Assembly (NCBI RefSeq): GCF_000002425.4
Contig: NC_037266.1
Coordinates: 2,352,007-2,416,006 of the forward strand
DNA: 64,000 nucleotides
DNA from: Physcomitrium patens
Lineage: Eukaryota; Streptophyta; Bryopsida; Funariales; Funariaceae
Reading direction: 5' to 3'
This document shows, in pieces, positions 1 through 11,571 of this stretch. The notes beneath the pieces are model-generated. The model was not told the origin of the DNA. It saw only the letters and a program-made list of their open reading frames with translations, and did no database searches. A program made the position numbers and the translations under genes. Position 1 is the first letter of the stretch; each line of letters begins with the position of its first letter.

Positions 1-754
1 ACCATTTGGACCATTGCAAACTACTTAGCTCTTGTTACTAAGTCAAGACAATTTTTAGGCCTTTGCCTTGAAAAGAGGATACTTGAAATCTCTAGCTATT
101 TGAATTTGCAATAATTGTTTGAAATATATTTAGATGTTTTAAGTATTAAATAATGATTATAGAATCTTAAAAGATCTCAAAAAAATTACTTATATTGATA
201 ATATAAAGCAAAAAAAGAATTATCTTTTACTTTAGATTTTACATGTTAATAGCTTGATTTTTCACATCTCCAAAAATATATGTTAGTCTTTGATATACAT
301 CTACATGTAACCTATCTTGATTCATACTAAAGTATTTCAATCAATTCTATTCTATTGCTTGATAAGCATCTATAACAAATATTTGTAGCAACTTTCTACT
401 TTGTAAGATAATTAAATTTTTATTATATTATAGAAATAATTAATACAAATAATGCTCTATTTGAGTAACATAAGTAATTCTTGTATTTTTGTTTCTATCT
501 TTCTTAACATTCATAATTCTATATCTCATTTGGTTATACCATTTAAGTTTTTTGAATGGAAAAAAAATATCATAATAGAGTAAGAAGTATGTAAAATGTC
601 TTTTATTAATTTATTGCAATACACCTCTTTTCTATCAAACAATCATATCTTTCACCTCTTTTGCCTTTGTTCTATTATTACACATTATAATAACAACTTC
701 ATTAGAAATTACAAGATTATAATATCTTTTATTGGAATATTTTTAAAAAATAAA

Positions 755-796
<42 letters not shown>

Positions 797-3115
797 CATA
801 TTTTTTTTAATTTTAGATAATATTTCATGAGCTTATTAACAAAGTGGAAAAAACAAATGATGTTCTTTTAGACATTCATAAAACTTCCACATTATTTAGA
901 GTAATAAATTGGCATTACATGCCATACTCGCTTTATATGCACTATCGGAATCATTAACATAAAGTTGCATATTACTTGCTTCTATACCTTATTTTGATAA
1001 AGGAGTATTTATTTAATTCCAAAACTCTCCAAACACACAAAGGCTATATGGACTATATTCTTGCAAGAAAGTATTATAGACTTTTACATCCAAAGATCTA
1101 AATGTATGTGTTGTATTATATTATTAAATAGTCTTTTCAAACTCCTTGCATTGTTCATCTTGTCTATCAATTAGTTTTTTTAATTAATAACACAAAATCT
1201 TCAAGAAGTCGAAGCTTAACCTTACTATAAAGACAATATGTACTAAATCATAGATTTAATTTGTTGATGGCATGGTTTTTTCATCCATCTAATAGAATAC
1301 CAAATAATATGGGATTTAAATATCCATATTTTTGACATTATGACAACCTCCAAATATTTTTCCTTTATTACAATATACATGAAAAAATCGCTCTACTTGT
1401 TTATCAAAATTTCCAACTCTATTATGTTTCCTTTTTTTTTCTTCCCTCTATGTACATAGAATTGCTTCTTTTTGTGCCTTTTGTCTTTATTGTCCATTTT
1501 TTTAAGGATTCATAGATTAAATAATTTTTCTACTGAAAACATCATTTCTATTAATTATAATATTATATCCTTCTACTTCATATTTATTCCATTATTTATA
1601 TTCTTTAATACATAATATTTATATTCTTTAATATCTTAAAATATAAGATTAATCATAACTCATCTTTTAATAATATCTTTTGATAAAAATAACTTTTGGT
1701 AATAATAATAACTTTTATTTATAAATATTTTATATAATAATAATAAATAATATATATTTTTATTTATTTTTTAATTTATTTTTAATACCTGCATAATTGT
1801 AATTATTTTTTAAAATTAATACAATAATAAATACATAAATTCCTCTACTAAATCTCTTAAATTTTTGTTTACATTTGTATTTTCTAAAAGAATATTTTTA
1901 TGATCTCTTCAATCAAAATTATATCAATAAAATAAATTTTTATTATAAAAAACATCTTTTTGAATCCTCTTATATTATAGATGAAAAAGATGAATGTAAG
2001 AAGATATGGCTTAAAATTATTTATGGAAAAAACACCAATTCAAGAATAATGTCTCAAATGTTATATATACTTGCTTAGGATAGATATATTCATATAATTT
2101 ATTTTTTAATTATAAAATATAGGTTTTTTAATTGAACATAATATAAAATTAAGAAGTTTTAAAAACCACACTTTAATTTTGTTAAAACCACATCATATCT
2201 TGCCATCTCATCACCTATTTTACACCCATCTATTATTTCTAACTTTTATTTTTATCCTTGTTTCTCTCATCTCCTTTCTCTATGTTCTTCTTAAATATAG
2301 ATTTCATATATTTTTTTAATTTTAATATAATTTAAAATTTTAATTATAAAAATAAAATTCTTTGTATTATTTTTATTTAATAAAGATGACATGCTATAAG
2401 TAATAGTATTATTTTTATAATGTTAAATATTATATAATATTATTAAATTTCTACATTATGATAAATATTATTAAATTTCTACATTAAAGTTAATAAAGTA
2501 AATAAGTAAATTAAAATAGAAGTAGAATAAGCTATCTTTTAGAAGAAATTATCTTAGGTAAGTTATTAATGGTCAAAAGATTTTTTCTTGATATATAAGA
2601 AGGCTAAGAAATAAAATAGATGAAGGGACAAAGGATCTTAAGGATATAGAGGATATGCTAAAGGCATATCTTTATAGTACATAAGATATCAATGAATAGT
2701 CTTAGTAGAATGTTTGATGGATGTATTTATTATAGGATAAAAATTGTCCATTTGGATAGCAACCACTACTTACAAGTAATGGATAATAGAAGTAAAAATA
2801 ATCTTACTCCATATTCTCTTTATGTAAAACTTTGTTAATGCTATATATTATAACTTCAAAGTTCTATTTCTTTAATAAGTTATGAGCTCACTCACCTTTA
2901 GTTGTGAGTTTTGAAGTTCTTTGAAGTCTTTTTTACTATAAAAAATAAATCTTATGATTGTTTCTGATATTAGGATATGATATCTTCTAAATCTCTTTTT
3001 TCATCTAGTTGTTGATATAGCTTTGCTCTTATTTTTTGTCATGTGCATTCATGGTCTTGGAAGTTATGAAACACCTTTGATATTTTATAATACCAGTGTT
3101 ATATTTCTTTATTGC
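1..3115. other. Unassigned AT-rich DNA
   Basis: No gene or element could be named here. The stretch is visibly AT-rich, with stops in all frames and only short open frames (about 60-75 codons) without recognisable motifs. The minus strand of roughly 880-1450 reads a little more like decayed coding sequence than its surroundings, but I could not match it to a family. A TA microsatellite lies at 759-792. The block ends at the 5-bp flank of the B1 element. Confidence 0.6.
759..792. repeat. (TA)n microsatellite
   Basis: An uninterrupted run of TA dinucleotides about 34 bp long. The short open frame that crosses it owes its YIYIYI stretch to this repeat and is not a gene. Confidence 0.95.
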
Positions 3116-3120
3116 ATTAT

Positions 3121-3663
3121 TGTTATAGACATAAACATTTATTCCAATAGTTACTTATATGATAAGGTAGAAGTAGATAAATATAGATTAATTTCATAAT
3201 ATCTTCTAGAAAAATTTCCTAGAAGCTTCATAGACGTTGTTTTAACTTTATACATGTTTGTAGTTGATTGATAGATTAAAAACTTGGTCAACAAGTTAAC
3301 AACATACCATAAATATTGGTAGCTTATAGAACGAGCTAATTATGTGGTGTACATATAGATAACTTACTTTGTAAGTTAAGACATGTGTCTAACAAAGTCA
3401 ACATATGTTGGAGGTTTTATAGAAGATCACTACGTAGCTTCTAGTTAGAGAGTATATATGGAGGCAAGAGAGAATTTTTCTTCACTCTTATCAATGCCTT
3501 TCTAGTTCTTAGTCTTATTTTAAGACTTTCTAATCTTCTTGTCTTTAATAATAGACATTCTACTTCAACATATTACCATCTTTGAGTGATTTTTTAGTCT
3601 TTTTGAATAATACAAGAGCATATTGAGAATTTTTTATTTATTTTTAAATTCATATCTTTGAAA
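3121..3663 (+). repeat. 5' LTR of B1
   Basis: A 543-bp LTR that aligns along its length with the 549-bp B LTRs at 34329-34877 and 46701-47249. It starts TGTTATAGAC, contains a TATA-like box near 3451-3460 and stops where the copies reach the conserved CTTTGA(C/A)A end. Downstream sequence continues into the B leader. Confidence 0.85.
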
Positions 3664-3677
3664 ATTTAATAAGAGTG
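3451..3677 (+). promoter_or_regulatory. B1 promoter and self-priming site
   Basis: A TATA-like box (GTATATATGG) lies about 30 bp before CACTCTTATCAA (3483-3494), where transcription would be expected to start. Two bases after the LTR end is TTAATAAGAGTG (3666-3677), nearly the exact reverse complement of that start site. No tRNA-type primer site beginning TGG is seen. This is the arrangement known from Tf1/sushi-type elements, which prime reverse transcription with the 5' end of their own RNA. The B copy at 47041-47263 shows the same layout and the same 2-base spacing. Confidence 0.6.
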
Positions 3678-4960
3678 TTAATTCATTATTTTTATCTTAT
3701 CTTAGAAATGAGTGAATTATCTCACTTCTATTGTTGTATTTTGCAGGTTATAGATAATCTACCTTTAAAAAAATTATTTAATATTCTAATATTGTTTTTT
3801 TATTTTTTCTTTTAAGAGAGCAGATTACTCTTTTTTGTAGAAATTTTCATTTGATATTAAAGATTACAAATTACTCTCATTTAATTTAACTTTAGAAATT
3901 TGTTTGAATTGTTTATGGAAAAAAAGATTATGGATGCTACTCTCAACAAAATTGAGAATAGATTTGCAAATATTGTAAATCTTTATGAGCTTATCAATAT
4001 TCTAAGAATAAAAATCTTATACATTTTTAGCATGAATCATAGAGGTACTATTTCTATACATATAAAAGAAGTTTACAGTCTATGTCAAAAAATTATACAA
4101 TTGAAGGAAGTAAGTAGATTAGCCTTACAATAAATTTAAGAAGTCTTACTTTTATAAGTAGAAGAAAGGCAAGGATTACTATGCCCAATAAGTTTGATGG
4201 AACAAGATCAAATTTTCAAAGATTTTTACAAAAAATTAAGCTCTATTTAAGATGGTTTTTTTTTTCAATATCTCAATGGATTATTTTAAGTAAGATTTAT
4301 AGGCACATTTCTATCAAAAAGTGTTTTTTTTTGGTTTGCATCTTTGATGAAAAAAGATTCACGACTATTCAATAATTTAAATTTATTCTTTAAATTATTT
4401 ATAGTATATTTGGAAAAAATAATTGAAAAAAAGTAATAGAGCAAATTTATATTATTATGACAAGGATCACGTTCTGTCACAATATATATTGCTAAATTCC
4501 AAAATCTTGCTTACAACATAGATTGAAATGACAAAGCTTTTATCAATCAATTTTGATATAGATTAAAAGATAATATCAAAGATTTATTGTTGAGAATGTC
4601 TAGAGTAGGTTTATTACAATAATTTATTGCTCAAGCCATTGCATGTGACAATCGATTCTTCAAAAGACACGAAGAATGAAGATTTGGTTGAAAAAATACA
4701 AATTAAGCCATAGCAACACTTTTTAAGTTTTTAAAAGCTTACTTATTTAAGTCGAAGCTTATGCAAATTGACACAATACATTTTAAATTTCTTATTAAAC
4801 AAAAAAGAATTTATTGTTGTTAAGAAGGTTTATGTCTATATTATAGAAAATCCAAGCACATTGCTGAATATTGTCTAAAGAAGCAACACAATCACAAAAC
4901 AAAGAACATGGTTACTAAAAAGAATGATATGTCAAAAAATAAGTTTTTCCAACTACAAAA
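3664..4960 (+). pseudogene. B1 leader and gag remnant
   Basis: This aligns with the gag region of the B copy at 47250-48520: the gag start near 3915 (Met-Asp-Ala-Thr-Leu-Asn), a central capsid-like stretch, and a zinc-knuckle remnant near 4830-4890. Gag would form the particle that packages element RNA. The region is a fossil with numerous breaks, and no residue-level function can be claimed. Confidence 0.7.
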
Positions 4961-5019
4961 AAGATTGTGCAACTGAAATCTTACATAATACCTAGTAAAG
5001 GTCCTATTCTCTTCTCAGA

Positions 5020-6990
5020 TCCCTCACCTTGTTTCACAATAGAAGTTTATCAAGGACCAAAAAATCACAAAGTCTTAGCCTTATTAGATTTAGGAGCCTC
5101 AGCTTCTTTTATAGATAAAGACTTTATTTAAAAACAAGATATATTGTTAGTCAAGAAAACTAAATCCATACATTAGAAGTCATAGACAATTGTTTGTTGA
5201 CTTTTGTAGATGCTATTGATGAGATTGTTCTTTTAGATGTATTAATTAAAGATCATAATAGCATAGTAATATTTAATGTGATAAGATCTTCCTTCAATTC
5301 AATTATTTTAAAATTATTATAGTTAAAAAAGTATAATCTTCAAATAGATTAGATTTTTCTTAATCTTAATTTTTCTTGTAGTTTGATTTAAAATTCTATT
5401 AGTCAAGTAAAAATATATAAATTTAGTAATTCCAAATTTTTATTAGTAGGTACAAAAGCTTTTATTATTAAGATAAAAGAAAGATCATCTTTTATTATAT
5501 ATACCACTTTTATTTTTAAAAATAAAAAGACATCAAGCGATATTCATCGCTAGTATTAAGATTTTTAGAATGTTTTTGAAAAGAAGAATGGAAATATTCT
5601 TCTAAAGTATTAATCTTATGATAATTCAATTGATTTGTAAGAAAGAGCTCATCTATTATTTGGACCAATCTACAGCTTGTTACAAAATGAGTCGGCTATA
5701 CTTAAGGAGTATATTAATAAGAATTTGGCTAAAAACTTCATATATCCTTTGAAATTTGTAGTAAGAATTCCTATCTTATTTGTGAAGAAAAATAATATAT
5801 TTCTATAGATATGTGTAAACTCTTGGGAGCTTAACAAGATCTCCATCAAAAATAGGTATTCCTTATCTTTGATTTTAAAACTTTTTGACCATCTCAATCA
5901 AGTAAAGATCTATACAAAAATAGATCTATAAAGAATATTTAATTTAGTTTGCATCAAAGAAAGAAATGAATAAAAGACTACTTTTTGATCTAGGTATGGA
6001 TATTTTAAATATAATGTCATACTTTCTAGACTTACAAACATACTAGTTACTTTTTAACATCTCATGAATGGTATTTTTTATGAGTTTCTTGATGATTTTG
6101 TTATTTTTTATTTTGACGAAATTCTAATCTATTTTAAGAATATAAAAAAATATAAACTTCATATTTATTATGTATTACAAAAACTTAAAGATATAGGATT
6201 GTATGCGAAGATAAAAAAGTGTGTATTCAATACTATGCAAGTTGACTTCTTAGGATACATCATTTTCAACAAAGAGCTAATGGTGGATCCAAAGAAGGTC
6301 TAAACTATCATGAATTGGAAGATTCCAAAAATAATAAAAAGTATATAATTTTTTAAAGATTTATTAATTATTATATGATCTTATTAAGAATTTTTTTCAA
6401 ATTATGGCTCTTCTTACATATTTGACATATAAAGATAAACTTGAATAAAATATAGAAATTGAAGCATCTTTTAAATCTTTAAAGATAATATTTATTTTCG
6501 TACCAATTTTATATTGCATCAAATTTTTTAAGGCATTCTTCATGGAAATTGACATATTAGACTTTGCTATAGGTATTATTTTTTGACAAATAGAAGTAGA
6601 TGATAAGTTTCACTTAATAGTTTTTCATTCTAAGAAATTTTTAATATTTGAGATTAACTATGAGATCCACAATAATGAGGTTCTTGTAATTATAGATTCA
6701 TTTCAAAAATAGTATCATTATCTAGAAGATGCTTCTAGTCTACTCATCATGTATACAGATCATAAGAACCTTGAGTGATTCATATTGGCACGTGATTTGA
6801 ATTATTGCCAAGTGTCTTGCACTATGTCTTTATCAAGATTTAATTTTAAGATCACTTATTGACTCGAAAAAAAACAAAGTTTGTCAAATATTTTTTTAAA
6901 ATATTTTTATTTTATACCAAAAAAAAAAGATGTAACTTTTTATTAATAAAGAATAATTCTCATGAAGCCAGAGCATTTAGCAATGCAAGC
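5020..6990 (+). pseudogene. B1 protease, RT and RNase H remnant
   Basis: Homologous to the pol of the other B copy. The aspartic-protease region is near 5080-5130 (Leu-Gly-Ala-Ser-Ala-Ser-Phe-Ile-Asp-like). RT spans about 5650-6310 and includes a readable stretch around 6064-6300 matching the thumb-side RT of B (Phe-Leu-Asp-Asp-Phe-Val, then Tyr-Ala-Lys-Ile-Lys-Lys-Cys). RNase H follows at about 6420-6990. It is strongly decayed, and alignment with the copy at 48540-50164 and 36700-37335 is the main evidence. Confidence 0.75.
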
Positions 6991-7094
6991 TAAAAAGTCC
7001 TTCCTATCCACTTTAAGAAGAAAATTAACTACACAATAAGTTTAGAAGATAATAGAGACTACTTGTGTGATTACTTTAATGATTAGTTAATCAA

Positions 7095-8280
7095 TCAAAT
7101 GGTTGTAGTTCCAACTCTCTAAATTATATCTTCCAAGCAATAATTACCATTTGATGTAACTTAAAGTAAGTGAAAAAAAATAAAATAAAAAAGAAAAGAA
7201 TGAAATAAAAATAATAAAATAGAAATAGCCATATGAAAAAAAAAAAAAACTAGATGAAACAACACAGTTGGATGATAATAATACTATTAGGCAAAGATAG
7301 CGTCATTGGATGAAATAATATTATTGAATGAAAAAAAAACTATTGAATAAAAATAATGTTGCTAGATGAAATAATATAGTTGGATGACCACAACACTATT
7401 GGATGAAAATAGAGCTGCTAAATGAAATAGGTGCAATTGCATGGAAACAATGCTGCTAGATGAAAATACACACAACTAGATGGAATCATCACTATTAGAT
7501 GAAAATATGTGCAATTAAAAGGAAACAACACTATTAGATAAAAATAAGCATAATTAGATGAAAAAAATAATATATAGTAGAGCAGCAGCAGCAACAAACC
7601 TTCAAGGCATAGTAATAGCACCAAAAAACCTCTCAACTTCAAATCCTTATAACTTTCTAATTCAATTCCAAATTTGATGATTTTTTTTTCCAACCTTATT
7701 GATTCTTCTTCCCTACACAATAAACATATCTAATAAAAAAATCCTATTAATAGTAAGTTTTAAGAAAATCAAAAAAGATATAAAATAAATAATTTATAAT
7801 ATAAGTTTATAATAAATAAAAATACTACAACTTTTTGATGCCTCAATGGGCTATCCTTATTAAGGGCTCAAACCAAAAGTAGAAGAGAGAAAAATAAAGA
7901 ATAAGGCTTTGAAAGGACCTTATATATCCAAACCTTCAAGTCATTTATCAAGATTTATCTTACTAGTAATTTCTAAGTAACAACCAATTTGAGAGCCTTC
8001 TCATTAAACAATCCATGCTAGTAATATAACTTGCATGTCACTTTATCTTATTCTAAATAATTCTAACTACCAAGTAATTTTTTAGTACCATTAATTATTA
8101 AGAGGTCAACTTATATCCTCCATGTTTTTCAACTAATGCTATTTATTGAAAAAATTAATAATTGGCATTCATTTATCATAAGTAGATGATAAATCACCAT
8201 TGATATCAATCAATAGATAAATTTTAGTTTCTAATAACTTATTTAATTAAAACTTATATAAAACAACTTATTAACTTTTA
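7095..8280. other. Unclassified block inserted in B1
   Basis: The B family alignment is lost at about 7.1 kb, between RNase H and integrase, and resumes at about 8.28 kb, so roughly 1.2 kb is foreign. Read on the minus strand it has a TATA-like motif (GGATATATAAGG, about 7913-7926). About 190 bp further on is a 100-codon open frame (7720-7418) whose C-terminal half is a 13-residue repeat. A solo LTR of an unlisted family is possible, but I see no clear TG/CA ends or flanking duplication. Edges are uncertain by about 100 bp. Confidence 0.45.
7430..7560 (-). repeat. 39-bp minisatellite, about 3-4 units
   Basis: Three adjacent 39-bp units are clear (they begin CAATTGCATGG, CAACTAGATGG and CAATTAAAAGG), with more degenerate units on both sides from about 7250. 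As 39 is a multiple of three, the minus-strand frame across them reads a 13-residue repeat of the type Asn-Cys-Thr-Tyr-Phe-His-Leu-Ile-Val. The keeping of frame may be chance from the unit length. Confidence 0.75.
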
Positions 8281-8284
8281 GGAG

Positions 8285-9545
8285 TGATTTGTTAGGAGCC
8301 GACTTGATTTATTGTCATCATGACTTTTTAATAGCTAGACATTTTTGATACAATAAGACTTTGGAGTTAATATCAAGAAATTTTTGGTGGCCTCAAATGT
8401 GGAAGGAAATTAAAGACTTTGTAAAATCATGTGATATTTGTTGAAGATCAAAAATTCCTTATCATCAATATTATAAACTTCTTCAGCCATTACTTATTAT
8501 GAATCAACTATGATCTTTTATTTCTATAGATTTTATTATAGATCTTCTAGTTTTAGGTTTGTATGATTCTATATTCATGATAGTAGATCATTTTATAAAG
8601 ATGGCATATTTTATATCATATATAAAATCTATCACATGAGAAGAAATGGCTAAGCTTTTTTTTAACAACAACTATTGCTATCAAAGATTGCTTAGAGATA
8701 TTATATTAGATATGAATATTCAATTTGTATCAAGTTTTTAAAAAATCTTCTTAAAGATTCTAAATATAAATTTAAAGCTTTTTTGATATTTCATCTTCAA
8801 ATTGATGGACAAACAAAATGGGTGAATCAAGTTTTAGAACAATATTTGAGGTATACCATCAATTATCATTAAGATGATTGAACAATTCTTTTACCATTGA
8901 CAAAGTTTATATATAATATTTTGGTACATTCTTCTATTCAATAATTTGATTTTTTTTTACCAATTATGCTTATCATCCATAACTTAATACTTTTAATTTT
9001 TTAAAAGTTGATAATCTTGCAATAATAGATTTAGTGAATTATTTGTCAGAGTTATATGAAATAAGATACAGTTAAAAGAAGTTCAAGAATGAAAAAAGAT
9101 CAATGTGGATTCCTATTGCAAAGAACAACCACAATTCAATGTAGGTGACAAGATATGGTTATTTCATCATAATATTAAGACTACTGATCTTTTAGACAAG
9201 TTGAACCATCATAAATTTGAACATTTTTTTTTGTAAAGAAGTCAATCTTGTTGCTTATTGATTACATCTACCAAAGTCTATGAAGATCCATCTTGTATTC
9301 TACATGTTTCTTTTTGATCATATAAGATAGAAAATATGTTGGAAAGAAGACAAATGCTACTTCTTCCTATAGAAGTAGATAATAATCAAGAGTTTGAAGT
9401 AGAAGTCTTAGATTGAAAGAAGTGCTAAAATAGGTTGAAATATCTTATTTATTTAGATGGATATGATATTAATGAACATATATAAGAGAAAAAAAAAATC
9501 TTGCAAATGCAACAAAGAGGATTGAGGATTTTTATTGACAATATT
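8285..9545 (+). pseudogene. B1 integrase and chromodomain remnant
   Basis: Integrase remnants align with the minus-strand block at 35800-36700: zinc-binding region at about 8310-8450, catalytic core at about 8520-8890, then a C-terminal region. The last part (about 9390-9540) matches the chromodomain at 35464-35610. In the family the integrase inserts the DNA copy and the chromodomain directs it to histone marks. Fossil with many breaks. Confidence 0.7.
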
Positions 9546-9629
9546 GATCAAAATCAAGATGAAAAATTATAAGATCCATGAAAGATGATGATCACTTTTC
9601 ATGAAATTCATCCTTAAAAAAATGGATAA

Positions 9630-9645
9630 TATCACAAATATAAAT

Positions 9646-9682
<37 letters not shown>

Positions 9683-9803
9683 TATATAATTAAATAGAAA
9701 TAGATAAATTTAAATTAATTTTATTATATCTTCTAGAAAAGTTTTTTGGAAGCTGTATAGACATTTTTTTTGATTTTACATGTATTTGTAATTAATTGAT
9801 TTT
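9630..9803 (+). repeat. Partial 3' LTR of B1
   Basis: Starts TATCACAAATATA after a purine-rich stretch, matching the first third of B LTRs. A TA-rich expansion occupies about 9641-9690. Similarity is lost near 9803, before the promoter part of the LTR, where the H2 element or its flank begins. Confidence 0.7.
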
Positions 9804-9889
9804 AATTTTACATTTTTTTGTAAAATCTAAAAAAAATTTAATTTTACATTTGGATGCTTAATTAGGAGTTTGAGACTAAGTTTAGGAGT

Positions 9890-10809
9890 CAATTTTGGCC
9901 TATCAAAGGAAAAAAGATAGCATATAATTAGTTGGCTAATCTTACATAATTTAAGTTAGTGTAAGTTTATGTTTCTTGATTTAAGTCCTTATGTCTTCAA
10001 ATTGACAATATTTTAGAAGCAGAGATGATGGATCAATTTATAATTAAGCAAGAAGTGGAACTAAGAGATCTATGAACATTTGAAGACATAATTAGGATTG
10101 CAAATAAGGTTGATGCTATAGATTTCAAAAATCATGGAGCCCGATCTATAACACAAAGTTTTTTGCTGCTAACTAATATTATGATATAAGAAATAATATT
10201 GATGGAAATTGATATCTTATAAAGATCACTTATACTACACAGACAACAAATATTGGCATAGAAGCAATTATATTTTTATTATTAATAGCTAGGTCACTAA
10301 ACTGAAGGTTGTTCAAAACATCAAAATTTAGGTTTCAAGAAATCAAGGTGGTTTCACAATTTCAAGACTCATCGAGTCAATAATAAAATGAAGCAGGAAA
10401 ATAAGGCTTCCTAGTAAAGGCACTAATGGCCAAGACTATGAATAGCTATTACTTCTTAAATATAAAGGGTATGGCCTTGGACAATGATCAAAAGAATTAA
10501 CTAGTTTATCTAATAGTTTGATTAAGAAGACAGCCATATAAAGTACTTGTAGATTGCGGCTCCACAAAAAATTACATTTCAATTAGAATTACTGATCGAT
10601 TTAGGATTAAAATCAATAAGATCAAATAAAAGAATATATACCTAGCAGATGATTGAAAGAATATATTGAATGAGATATGTAAAGAAAAAACCTTGAGATT
10701 AAGTGATATCTATGCCTTTAAAAAAAATTCAAGGTGACAAAGCTAAGATATGAAATTATCATTACTATGTCATGGCTAAAGGTAGAAAATAAAGAAGTTG
10801 ATTGATTAG
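9890..10809 (+). pseudogene. H2 gag and protease remnant
   Basis: The protease-like region at 10550-10800 aligns closely with 32110-32390 in H1, around Asp-Cys-Gly-Ser-Thr-Lys-Asn-Tyr-Ile. Upstream sequence is consistent with a decayed gag, but I could not align it to a second copy because H1 has little gag left. The last five bases (ATTAG) are the left target-site copy of element C. Confidence 0.65.
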
Positions 10810-11551
10810 TATAGAATAATTAGTTATTTTTAGAATGTAGATACCTAGTGTATAACATAAATAAGGATAGATAACTGCTGAAAAGGTGGTTCAGTAAGCA
10901 GAATGGATGAATAGTCAGAAAAAGTAGTTATCATCTGTAGTATAGGAATTGGTAACTTGGGGTAGTATAAGGACGATGGGAGAGGGGAAGAAAATGCCAA
11001 ACTATGATAGTACTGAGCTGGAGATAAGCTTGGTGCTATCTCTTCTTCTTGAGTTTTTTTGTTTCTTTTGTATTAGTGTTGATTCTAGTGAAGAGGATCG
11101 ATTTAATGAATCAATGTTTGATTTACGAAGTTATTTATGGATCACTGTTTATCAATTGTTGTGAAAGATTGAGGACGTATGGAAGTTTCCAGTCACTGTT
11201 TATCGCAAGATTGTAAGTTCAGTAGAGAGGAATTGTAATCGAAGGAATTGTCTTGATCAGATTCTGTAGATTGAAAGTTGTTTGTTCCAGGGTTTGGATT
11301 ATGCTTGTATGTTCATGAATTATACAAGGTACTGAAATCGATGTCGTAGATGTTATTGTATTGATATGAGAGAGTGGACAGTAGAAAGAAAAGTTAAGTA
11401 TTCTTCGGTATGGTAAGCATTCAGCAGTAGCAGTTAATTGCATGACCCTAACAATTGGAGCTCATATACATGGTCTTTCTCTATGTTCGAATTCCTCTAT
11501 ATGGATTTATTCTGGGAGGTTTCTTCTGGAATAAGTAAAACAGCAATCACA
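10810..11551 (+). repeat. 5' LTR of C
   Basis: 742 bp, exactly the length of the 3' copy at 19662-20403. It ends in CAATCACA directly before the primer site. No chromodomain-family LTR in the window resembles it. Confidence 0.95.
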
Positions 11552-11553
11552 TT

Positions 11554-11571
11554 TTGGTGCCGCTGCCGGGG
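11554..11571 (+). promoter_or_regulatory. Primer-binding site of C (tRNA-Asp type)
   Basis: TGGTGCCGCTGCCGGGGA lies two bases after the 5' LTR. It differs at two positions from TGGCGCCGTTGCCGGGGA, the complement of the 3' end of plant tRNA-Asp, a primer commonly used by plant Ty3/gypsy elements of the Tat/Athila side. Confidence 0.85.

Larger units (their letters stand above)
3121..9803 (+). mobile_element. B1: decayed Ty3/gypsy chromovirus
   Basis: An old copy of family B, recognised by alignment with the copy at 34329-50164. Order: 5' LTR (3121-3663), gag, protease, reverse transcriptase, RNase H, a foreign block near 7.1-8.3 kb, integrase, chromodomain-like C-terminus, then a partial 3' LTR (from 9630). 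The 5-bp flank before the 5' LTR is ATTAT; no matching flank can be read because the 3' LTR is cut short against the H2 element. It is heavily decayed, with many tens of breaks, and looks like the most eroded B copy in the window. Family membership is clear; start and end within a few bases are good on the left and approximate on the right. Confidence 0.85.

Noticed and set aside
596-820. 74-codon open frame, plus strand
   Set aside because: Its second half is the TA microsatellite, and composition and lack of motifs fit chance in AT-rich DNA.
880-1450. Possible transposase-like remnant on the minus strand
   Set aside because: A few segments read protein-like, but I could not assign them to any family and there are no terminal repeats.
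1875-2078. 67-codon open frame, plus strand
   Set aside because: No recognisable domain, no homologous copy in the window, and length expected by chance.
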